From Sulfurimonas sp. (GTDB lineage: Bacteria; Campylobacterota; Campylobacteria; Campylobacterales; Sulfurimonadaceae): a stretch of 20,841 bases of DNA. The stretch covers positions 1 to 20,841 of the forward strand of contig NZ_JALOAA010000034.1 in the NCBI RefSeq assembly GCF_023229025.1, given 5' to 3'. The notes beneath the pieces are model-generated. The model saw only the letters and a program-made list of their open reading frames with translations. It searched no databases and was not told where the DNA came from. Positions 1 to 7,014 of the stretch are shown piece by piece (positions within the stretch are counted from its first letter, which is position 1; each line of letters opens with the position of its first letter). Position numbers and translations under genes: made by a program.

Positions 1-79
1 CAGAGCCGCCCAAGTAATTTTAAGCGACTCTGCCAAATACGGCGTAGCAGAGAAGATTTCTGATTTTTTGAAAAAATAG
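1..79 (+). CDS. 3' end of an unidentified gene
   Basis: Reading frame 2 is open from the window edge to a TAG at 77-79 and encodes 25 residues ending in SDFLKK. The visible tail, with AAQVIL and KYGVAEKISDFL, is an amphipathic helix. It resembles the last helix of GT-B fold sugar enzymes such as MurG or UDP-GlcNAc 2-epimerases, but this is only a resemblance and the fragment is too short to identify. It is followed by a 122-base gap holding the promoter region of the next operon. I am confident that this is the end of a gene, because the frame is open and well spaced from the next one, but not of its function. Confidence 0.5.
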   Translation, partial: RAAQVILSDSAKYGVAEKISDFLKK

Positions 80-124
80 ATTTCTAATAGATGTCATATA
101 TAATTAAAACTTCCAAGCAAAACA

Positions 125-140
125 TTAAGCAACTATTAAG
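125..140 (+). promoter_or_regulatory. TTAAG-N6-TTAAG direct repeat, possible regulator site
   Basis: Two copies of ATTAAGC (124-130 and 135-141) lie exactly 11 bp apart, giving TTAAG-N6-TTAAG at 125-140. One helical turn between direct repeats is typical of OmpR-type response-regulator dimers. From memory, the orphan regulator HsrA (HP1043) of Helicobacter uses a TTTAAG-type direct repeat of similar period near the -35 region. Here the repeat sits just upstream of AT-rich -10 candidates (151-156 and 165-170), where an activator would replace a -35 box. The identity of the regulator is an inference. Confidence 0.35.
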
Positions 141-150
141 CTTACTTATA

Positions 151-170
151 TATAAAATGCTATATATTAT
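151..170 (+). promoter_or_regulatory. probable -10 region for the pilin/adhesin operon
   Basis: The stretch contains TATAAA (151-156) and TATTAT (165-170), both acceptable -10 boxes in an AT-rich epsilonproteobacterial promoter. Either would give a leader of roughly 25-45 bases before the ATG at 202. The region is so AT-rich that the exact hexamer cannot be chosen by eye. Confidence 0.35.
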
Positions 171-201
171 GTAATAATTACTGTTTTATTTGGAGGATTG
201 G

Positions 202-3200
202 ATGAAAACTGTGAAATATTTCTTACGATTAGTCTTTCTTTTTAACATTATAGGTTTTCTTACTTTACCCAGTTTAAACGCAGATATTAATTTATGTCCC
301 GGAGAGACCATTTCAGGCTTAAATGGGGCAACAGCACCTGCGTATGCTACTATAAATGACACTATATCTGGGTACACTACTCACTACTACAATTTTACTC
401 CTGCTGTAGACGGTACAATTCAGGTAAACTCTAGCATGGGCGCTTACTCCAACTCACTCTATATAATAGATGGATGCTCAACTACTCTTTGGAGTGATAC
501 TGATAACTCAAATGAAAAGTCATCTTCAACAATAGATGTTAATGCAGGACAGCAGATAGTTATTGCTTATGAGAGGAGACACTCAACTTCTCAAGCATAT
601 ACTTTGGTTTTTACATTCTCTGATGGAACTGAAACCACAGGGGGGCGTGATTTTGTACAACGAACCCAAACAAGTCTATTTGGAGATGTAAAAGTAATTG
701 GAAATACTGTTCTTTGTATACTAAGCGGTGGAGTATGTGTTGAGCCGACTACAACTGCTTCAAATGCTGGAACTAATTTACAAAAAGCGCCTATCTCTTA
801 CTCTACTCTTACTTTACCTACAAATGCTACTGTTGAATACGCTCGTATATATTGGCAAGGGCGTAAAAATGATAACGAGACTTGGGATTCTACATCTAAA
901 ACTGATGCCGGAGTAATCGGTATCAGAAAAGGAAGCGCTGGAGTATTTACATCTCTTACTGCCGATATAAAAGATTATGACACAACCGATGGCATTCCTA
1001 TATACTCTGCTAGTGCCGACGCTTCAAGTGTAGTAAATGGCAGTGGAACTTACTATATAGATACAACAAATTTTTATACAATTACAGGGGACACACCTGA
1101 TGGATTGGGAGCATATGGAGCTTGGACATTAGTTGTAATTTACAAAGACCCAGATGAAGCAAGTGCAAGAAATATAACTATCTTTGATGGCTATAAACAG
1201 GTTACTAAGTATACTGGAAATATTGATATATCTGTTAGCGGATTTTTAACTCCTAAAGCCGGTTCAGTAGACTCTAAAACCTATGTATTTACAGGAGAAG
1301 GTGATAAGTATATCACAGGTGACGTTATAAGAATGGCTGGAGCAACATATAATACTGCTTTACAAGATATAGGAACATTTGACTCTAGAGTTGACGTAGA
1401 TGGAACAAGAAGTCCCAATTTGACAAACAACAACGGTATAGATATACACAAATATGATACAGGAACAACAAGTGGTGCTAGAAATATTATTACAAATGAT
1501 GAAATTGGAGCAAAATTTCAATTTACTTCAATTGGTGATACCTATTTTCCATCTTTAATAGTCTTTTCAACAGAACTATATCTTCCACAGATGTGTTATG
1601 ACTACTCAATAAAACAAGATGGAAGTTATTTAAGTGTAGATAGAGATGCTTATCCGGTAGCACACTTAGACTCAACAGTATCATCTTCTGATTTAGAGAT
1701 AGTTGTCTATCTAAGAAACCAAGAAGCCGACATAGTAGCAGAAGGAATAGCTTTAAAAGCGGATGTAAATGATACTATTTTTGATCAGACAGGTAATATT
1801 TATACATCAAACGTTAACGGTTCGGCTCTCATTGACAGAGGTCCGCCAACTTTCACAGACCCTCTATGTGAGTATGATGAAAATGGAGACAACTCTCTAG
1901 CAAACAATGGGTGTACAAATGGACATGACATTAGAAAAGGAAATGGCTCCCTAGATGCCGGGGACTATATATTCACAAAATATAAACTAAGCCCTAAAAA
2001 CATAACAGGTTTAGGAGAGCTAGAAGAGCCACTTGGTTTATCACTGAGATATTATATTACTGCTGGAGGTAAAGAAATTGTATATCCTGATTATTTGCTC
2101 GGTGGCGAGAATATTCCACTCTGCCCTCCTACAGCTTTTTATACTCCGGCTTGGGGACAATTCAATGTTGTCCAAAGCGGTCAAGCAAACGATGATATTA
2201 AAAATAATCTTCTCACGCAGATTTCTCGTAACCCTTTTAACACCTCTGTTGTCTTTGATTCAACGCCTACAACAGGAAATAATGAAGCACCGATTTCAAA
2301 TGTAAACACAACCGTTTTAGCTGAAATTATAGATGTTGATGCATTTGGTGACTTAAATGCATCTTGTTCAAATCCTGACTCCTCCTTGTCAGAACCTATA
2401 TTTGTTCCTATAAACTTTACGCCTTCTAATTATCAAGCGGACATTACGCCACAAAGTGCTGACTACTACAATTTTGCCGTTAAGAATGCGGCATTTCGTG
2501 TTTGGTACTTTAATGACCAAAATGGAACACTAATTCAAGATTGGAGTGCAAGTACAACAAATAGCAATAAAACTCTCTTGTCGATTTCTGGATTATATAA
2601 AAGTGATGTTCATACACAGTGCAGTGTAGAGTGTTCGGATTCTACCTCAACTACTTGTTTTACTTGTATAAAAAACAATTATGCTCAACCACTTTGCTCG
2701 CGTGACAACTTTTCTATTCGCCCAGAATCATACGATCTTCGTATTTATGATGTAGATAAGTTATTGCCAGATTACAACATAATAACCGACCCGTCAAATC
2801 CAAAGAACACAACCAAAATTGACCTCTCAACACAAGTAGGTTACACTCCTACTACCACACCGGCAGGGAGAATGAATTTAGCTGCTGGATATAATTATCG
2901 TTTTGATATTACAGCAACCGGACATGATGGTTTGTCTTCTGTAAAAGGTTACACACGCTACTTCAATGGAGCAAGTGATTATAAAGCAACTATGTTTTGG
3001 GATCCTCAAAGCACTAAAACAGGATGCAATAATATCTCAGATGAAAATATCCCTTTTTATGTTGCTAATGGAGTAATGCAGAATGAAGAGCGTCTTCTCT
3101 CTGAAGTGGGAGAGTATAGATTAAATATTACTGATACCTCTTGGACGGCTGTAGATTGGCAAAATATGGCACATCATGATACATCTGTTAGTGGAGGTTT

Positions 3201-4401
3201 TGCATCCGGTGATGACTGCATTACCGGTTCAACATCTTCAACCCTAGTCGGCGGTAGGTATGGATGTGAGATACGTACAGACCATGGCAGTGATGAAGGC
3301 GGACGCGTATATAAAGATCATGATTTAACTTTTCACCCTTATAGATTTGACTTAGACAGCATAGCTCCATCGCGTGGGGAGAACAACAGCACCGACTTTT
3401 CTGGAAATCCATTTATTTATATGTCTAATGTATTGTTAAATGAAGAGATGTCTCTTCATTTAGTAGGCCCTGTAACTGCACTTGGTGAAGACAACTCAAC
3501 ACTAAGCAACTTTGTAGATAACTGTTATGCAAAACCTGTAGCTTTAACTCTAAACAAATCAGCAATATCAGGTGCGACTAACTATAGATATAGATACCAT
3601 AACGGTGACGGCTTGCCTCTAACTGATCAAAATGGAACTATGAATAATCCTGCCGGAACAATAACTTTAGGGACAAATGATTTTAATCAGTCAAATAGCG
3701 GAGCTGCGAACACTATTTTAAATTTAAACTTTGACAGAAATGTAACTAATGTGTTAAACCCTGAAAGGATAACATTTTCTGCTTATGATGCAAACTGCTC
3801 CACGCCGACAGATTGTACAATGAATGCTGATTTAGTTGCAGATAAAACAACTCAAGGAACAATAAATTTAGATTTAAACCTAACTCATCTCTACGGCAGA
3901 ACTCATGCTTCAAGACAGAGGTATGATGGAAATACAGGCACAGCCAATATCTACTTTGAGTCTTACTGTTTTGGTACTGTTGGCGGCAATACATGTGATA
4001 GAGCTCTTCTGCCAAACGGCGTTAACTCTAGAAGAGTAGATGACGTAAGATGGTTTATAAATGACAATCATAACATTGCTAACGACGGTAATGTCAGTAT
4101 TGTTGTACAAAGAGGCGGAGCTAACGTGCCCGCTGATACTGTAGTTGCAACAGACAATCCTATTGGAAATCCATCTGTTACAACTCTTGACTATGATGGG
4201 AGCAGGGGCTACCCATATAAAACAACAATGGAAAATAATGCTTCTTTGTGGTTGATTTACAACGAAAGTAACCCTTTCGCTAATAGAAACGAGTTTCAAG
4301 TTGAATTTGACAATGTAGGAGACTGGACAGGCGAGAGTGAAACTGATACAACAACGAGAAGTGTAGGTGGTGCAACTACCAACAGGAGACTAATGTGGTA
4401 A
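202..4401 (+). CDS. large exported surface protein, MshQ-like pilus-associated adhesin candidate
   Basis: The start is the ATG at 202, preceded by GGAGG at 192-196; a TTG at 190 in the same frame overlaps that ribosome binding site and is unlikely. The product has 1399 residues. Residues 1-26 are a Sec signal peptide ending SLNA. Residues about 30-140 look like a PPC-type beta domain. A long beta-rich region follows, with YARIYWQG and GAYGAWTLVVIY. Residues 807-832 hold five cysteines (807, 811, 819, 822, 832) just before CSRDNFSIRP, which resembles the CxxxFxxRP segment of MshQ/DUF6701 proteins. The protein ends NRRLMW. There are 22 cysteines in all, suggesting disulfides. Eleven D/E-x-N-x-S/T sequons are present, eight after residue 1060. 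It is first in an operon with three prepilin-like genes, overlapping the next by 7 bases. I infer a pilus-tip or surface adhesin. The MshQ link rests on motif memory and context, not on an alignment. Confidence 0.6.
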   Translation: MKTVKYFLRLVFLFNIIGFLTLPSLNADINLCPGETISGLNGATAPAYATINDTISGYTTHYYNFTPAVDGTIQVNSSMGAYSNSLYIIDGCSTTLWSDTDNSNEKSSSTIDVNAGQQIVIAYERRHSTSQAYTLVFTFSDGTETTGGRDFVQRTQTSLFGDVKVIGNTVLCILSGGVCVEPTTTASNAGTNLQKAPISYSTLTLPTNATVEYARIYWQGRKNDNETWDSTSKTDAGVIGIRKGSAGVFTSLTADIKDYDTTDGIPIYSASADASSVVNGSGTYYIDTTNFYTITGDTPDGLGAYGAWTLVVIYKDPDEASARNITIFDGYKQVTKYTGNIDISVSGFLTPKAGSVDSKTYVFTGEGDKYITGDVIRMAGATYNTALQDIGTFDSRVDVDGTRSPNLTNNNGIDIHKYDTGTTSGARNIITNDEIGAKFQFTSIGDTYFPSLIVFSTELYLPQMCYDYSIKQDGSYLSVDRDAYPVAHLDSTVSSSDLEIVVYLRNQEADIVAEGIALKADVNDTIFDQTGNIYTSNVNGSALIDRGPPTFTDPLCEYDENGDNSLANNGCTNGHDIRKGNGSLDAGDYIFTKYKLSPKNITGLGELEEPLGLSLRYYITAGGKEIVYPDYLLGGENIPLCPPTAFYTPAWGQFNVVQSGQANDDIKNNLLTQISRNPFNTSVVFDSTPTTGNNEAPISNVNTTVLAEIIDVDAFGDLNASCSNPDSSLSEPIFVPINFTPSNYQADITPQSADYYNFAVKNAAFRVWYFNDQNGTLIQDWSASTTNSNKTLLSISGLYKSDVHTQCSVECSDSTSTTCFTCIKNNYAQPLCSRDNFSIRPESYDLRIYDVDKLLPDYNIITDPSNPKNTTKIDLSTQVGYTPTTTPAGRMNLAAGYNYRFDITATGHDGLSSVKGYTRYFNGASDYKATMFWDPQSTKTGCNNISDENIPFYVANGVMQNEERLLSEVGEYRLNITDTSWTAVDWQNMAHHDTSVSGGFASGDDCITGSTSSTLVGGRYGCEIRTDHGSDEGGRVYKDHDLTFHPYRFDLDSIAPSRGENNSTDFSGNPFIYMSNVLLNEEMSLHLVGPVTALGEDNSTLSNFVDNCYAKPVALTLNKSAISGATNYRYRYHNGDGLPLTDQNGTMNNPAGTITLGTNDFNQSNSGAANTILNLNFDRNVTNVLNPERITFSAYDANCSTPTDCTMNADLVADKTTQGTINLDLNLTHLYGRTHASRQRYDGNTGTANIYFESYCFGTVGGNTCDRALLPNGVNSRRVDDVRWFINDNHNIANDGNVSIVVQRGGANVPADTVVATDNPIGNPSVTTLDYDGSRGYPYKTTMENNASLWLIYNESNPFANRNEFQVEFDNVGDWTGESETDTTTRSVGGATTNRRLMW

Positions 4402-5012
4402 ATAGAAGTAACGCTCTTATGAGATCCGCTTTTACCATGCTAGAGCTTATATTCGCTATCGTTGTTATAGCTATTTCCGTTATGTCTCTTCCTATGATGA
4501 TTCAAGTAACTTCAAGGGGAGTAGAGGAGAATATAGTTCAAGAAGCTATATTTGCGGCTTCTGCCGAACTGATGGAAGCAACAACATACTATTGGGACAA
4601 CAGGTCTATAGAAGACATTAATGTTAGCAGCTTATCTAGAGTCGTTGATGTTGACTCAAATTGTGATGCTGATAGATTAAGACCGGGGCATATAAATCAA
4701 CCCTTTCATAGAAGATGCTTAGATAGTAGTGTGGCTGCGGGTGTCAACTATACTGCTGCCGAGCTACTTATTCCTAGTTTAAACATGAGTGTACATGGGG
4801 TTGGTAATATATTTGACAACCCGCTAGCAGGCGCTGCAACATATAAAGACACATACCAAAGCCAGATGGAAATAGCTATGGGATTGGGAGATGTAAATGT
4901 AAAGGAGCTTACAGTTTCTATATTTGAAGCTGACGGAACAACTTTAATAACTCGTCTTAGTATATATAGTGCTAATCTCGGAGAGATAGACTACTTCAAG
5001 AGGAGATTTTAA
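4395..5012 (+). CDS. type IV prepilin-like protein, MshD/PilV-like minor pilin candidate
   Basis: The product has 205 residues. The chosen start is GTG at 4395, with AGGAG at 4384-4388 six bases upstream; an ATG at 4419 in the same frame would still leave a prepilin leader. The leader SNALMRSA is followed by FTMLELIFAIVVIAISV. This is a class III signal with the conserved Glu at mature position 5 and a hydrophobic assembly helix, but Ala instead of Gly before the cleavage site. A prepilin peptidase would cut before Phe13. The globular part has two cysteines (84 and 98 by my count) and one acidic sequon, DINVS at Asn76. It overlaps the upstream gene by 7 bases and its stop overlaps the next start (TAATG), so translation is probably coupled. 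A pseudopilin of a type II secretion system is the main alternative. Confidence 0.75.
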   Translation: MVNRSNALMRSAFTMLELIFAIVVIAISVMSLPMMIQVTSRGVEENIVQEAIFAASAELMEATTYYWDNRSIEDINVSSLSRVVDVDSNCDADRLRPGHINQPFHRRCLDSSVAAGVNYTAAELLIPSLNMSVHGVGNIFDNPLAGAATYKDTYQSQMEIAMGLGDVNVKELTVSIFEADGTTLITRLSIYSANLGEIDYFKRRF

Positions 5013-5920
5013 TGCGTAGAGCCGCTTTTACTCTCCTAGAGCTTATCTTTGTTATAGTAATTATGGGAATTTTAGCAAAATTTGGAGTTGAGCTTCTCTC
5101 TCAAGCATACCAAAATTTTATCTTCTCAAGCGTAAATAATAGACTTCAATCACAAAGTACTTCTGCTGCCGAGACCATAGCAGCAAGACTTCAATACCGC
5201 ATAAAAGATTCTGTCATAGCAAGGCAGACAGACGGCAATTTTCAGGCACTTGCAAGTAACACTGACTTGACAGCTCCAATTTTAGAGTGGGTCGGTACAG
5301 ATATTGACGGTTTTCGTGGAAATAGTGCTGTTCTACCACACTGGAGCGGAATAATAGATCTTGATTTATCAACTTCTACTACTTTAGTCTCTCCCGGAAC
5401 TGACACAGTAGCATTAAACACACTAATTGGGGTACTCTCAAACGGTGGAAGCGATATTAATAATACCGCTATATACTTTGTCGGCTCAGATAGCGATATA
5501 CGAACGGGATATGGATGGGATACTGCTATCGGTGCAATCACAACACAAAATGAAGCTATGCACCCAATAAGAAGCAATGGTGTTGCAAACCAATTTATTC
5601 CGACAAACGGAGCCACGGGAGCAGATAACAATTTCACAGGTGTTGACGTTTATGAGTACTATCAACTTGCATGGACAGCATATGCAGTCGGGATAACTAA
5701 CTACGATGCCGGTACAAACACAGGTACTTTAACACTGTGGTATGATTACCAGCCGTGGGAAGGTGAGAGCTATGCCGCAGATGGAACAGCAGTAACACTT
5801 ATGGAGGATGTAAGTACATTTCAGTTTAGAGCCGTTGGCTCAATCATCAAGCTGCAGGTGTGTGTTAAGAGCGATTTAGTAGAGGAGTATTCGTTATGCA
5901 AAGAAAAAACAGTATTTTAA
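5012..5920 (+). CDS. type IV prepilin-like protein, MshO-like minor pilin candidate
   Basis: The product has 302 residues. The ATG at 5012 follows AGGAG at 5001-5005 and shares a base with the previous stop. The leader MRRAA precedes FTLLELIFVIVIMGIL, a standard type IV pilin N-terminus with Glu5 and again Ala at -1. The rest is long for a minor pilin and mostly polar beta-type sequence, with VGTDIDGF near residue 94 and HWSGIIDLDLS near 110. Two acidic sequons are present, DINNT (Asn150) and DNNFT (Asn207). Its length and second position among the prepilins fit MshO of MSHA loci, or a GspJ/PilW-type minor pilin. The last 25 bases overlap the next gene. Membership in the prepilin class is clear; the exact subfamily is inferred. 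Confidence 0.75.
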   Translation: MRRAAFTLLELIFVIVIMGILAKFGVELLSQAYQNFIFSSVNNRLQSQSTSAAETIAARLQYRIKDSVIARQTDGNFQALASNTDLTAPILEWVGTDIDGFRGNSAVLPHWSGIIDLDLSTSTTLVSPGTDTVALNTLIGVLSNGGSDINNTAIYFVGSDSDIRTGYGWDTAIGAITTQNEAMHPIRSNGVANQFIPTNGATGADNNFTGVDVYEYYQLAWTAYAVGITNYDAGTNTGTLTLWYDYQPWEGESYAADGTAVTLMEDVSTFQFRAVGSIIKLQVCVKSDLVEEYSLCKEKTVF

Positions 5921-6405
5921 AAATAACTTCTCATAAAAAAAGAGGGCTTTTTCTAAAGAAGCGTTCAGGCTTTGCCATGATTATGGCAATTGTAGTTATC
6001 GTCATCATCTCTACTATTATGGCTCTATCACTTGCCCTAACTACGGAGACCAGCAAAAAAACAGTTGATTTGTATCTTTATGAACAAGTAGCACTACATG
6101 CTAAAAGTGCTGCAGAGTTAGCACTTTTAGAGATTGCAACAAATGGGTGTCAAAATAACTATACAACTGATTTTGGAGGCTCTATCTACACCGCAAATGT
6201 TACTATGCGGTATATATACACTGGAGTTACTACTAATGTTGCAGGCACGATATGTACTCCATATAGCCCCGGAGGTGTTCCTATATATATAACAACTCCT
6301 GAACAAAACGGCTCTGTTTTAATGGATGTAACCGTTAGTGTTAATGATGCGAACATAACAACAGAACCTATTAGTTACTTTAGAAGAACTATCCAAAAAC
6401 TATAA
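5896..6405 (+). CDS. PilX/MshP-like pilus assembly protein
   Basis: The product has 169 residues. The ATG at 5896 lies inside the previous gene with GAGGAG at 5882-5887, so it is translated by coupling or overlap. A long basic leader of 25 residues ends in KKRSG and is followed by FAMIMAIVVIVIISTIMALSL. The helix lacks the Glu at mature position 5, as in the PilX/MshP/GspK-like class, whose members also carry GFALI-type starts. The helix continues into a polar amphipathic stretch (TTETSKKTVDLYLYEQVALHAKS in part), as in other pilins. Acidic sequons are EQNGS (Asn138) and DANIT (Asn153). It is the last gene of the operon; no hairpin terminator is visible after it, and hpf has its own promoter downstream. 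Confidence 0.7.
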   Translation: MQRKNSILKITSHKKRGLFLKKRSGFAMIMAIVVIVIISTIMALSLALTTETSKKTVDLYLYEQVALHAKSAAELALLEIATNGCQNNYTTDFGGSIYTANVTMRYIYTGVTTNVAGTICTPYSPGGVPIYITTPEQNGSVLMDVTVSVNDANITTEPISYFRRTIQKL

Positions 6406-6434
6406 ACTCTAAGCCATTCTAACCTATTTAATGC

Positions 6435-6440
6435 TATAAT
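6435..6440 (+). promoter_or_regulatory. -10 box for hpf
   Basis: A perfect TATAAT lies 31 bases before the hpf ATG, preceded by GC and a T-rich stretch and without a -35 consensus. An AAGGA ribosome binding site follows at 6461-6465. This gives hpf its own transcript, separate from the pilin operon. Confidence 0.6.
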
Positions 6441-6471
6441 CCTTATACATCTACAAACTAAAGGATTTATT

Positions 6472-7014
6472 ATGAATATAACATTAACAGGAAGACAAAT
6501 AGAGCTTACTGAACCTATTAAAACTCATATGAATGCATCTATTGAGACACTTGGCAAATATAACATGGATATTATCTCTGTAAATATAGTTGCAACAACT
6601 CAAACAAAAAAAAATAAAGAGCACTCTGTTGTTGAGTATGTGATAAAGCTTGCTCATAAAAACTCTATTGTAATCAAACAAAGCGATCAAGACCTTTATG
6701 CTGCTATAGATTTGGCAACTTCAAGAGCGCAAAAAGCACTACGTCGCATACATGATAAAGATAATAATCACTACAAAGATGGCATAAACGAAGCTAAAAG
6801 TGAGTCAAATCTAAGTGTAAACTTAAATGAGATTAGTGAGTCTATGGAGGATGAGATAGTGCCGGTTGAACTCTCGCTTTATAAACCAAGAGAGGTAGAG
6901 GATGTTTTAAATGATTTAAAAGATACAAACAAGTTGTTTGAAATATTTTTAGATAATGATAATAAAACACGTGTCCTTTACAAAAGAAATGATGGAAGGT
7001 TCGGACTATACTAA
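6472..7014 (+). CDS. hpf: ribosome hibernation promoting factor, long form
   Basis: The product has 180 residues, the length of long-form HPF. Residues 1-100 form the S30AE domain: MNITLTGRQIELTEPIK at the start, then a conserved helix near residues 77-92 that contains DLYAAIDLATSRAQKAL. A variable linker follows (about 100-127). Residues about 128-180 form the C-terminal dimerisation domain, with VPVELSLYKPREVEDV and a final RNDGRFGLY. Family knowledge: long HPF binds the 30S decoding centre and pairs two 70S ribosomes into 100S dimers in stationary phase or stress. The ATG at 6472 has AAGGA six bases upstream. The gene is monocistronic and convergent with recG, overlapping its last codon and stop by 4 bases. 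One chance acidic sequon (SESNLS) occurs in this cytoplasmic protein. Confidence 0.9.
   Translation: MNITLTGRQIELTEPIKTHMNASIETLGKYNMDIISVNIVATTQTKKNKEHSVVEYVIKLAHKNSIVIKQSDQDLYAAIDLATSRAQKALRRIHDKDNNHYKDGINEAKSESNLSVNLNEISESMEDEIVPVELSLYKPREVEDVLNDLKDTNKLFEIFLDNDNKTRVLYKRNDGRFGLY

Noticed and set aside
2620..2725. Zinc ribbon in the large surface protein
   Set aside because: The CxxC pairs are in an exported protein with many other cysteines, where disulfides are much more likely.
3910..4299. 129-codon open frame on the minus strand inside the large surface protein gene
   Set aside because: It lies antisense to a gene with clear signal peptide, operon context and protein-like composition, and its translation resembles no family; it has no ribosome binding site or promoter.
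5242..5637. 131-codon antisense frame in the second prepilin gene
   Set aside because: It is a shadow of the real coding frame, with no start signals of its own.
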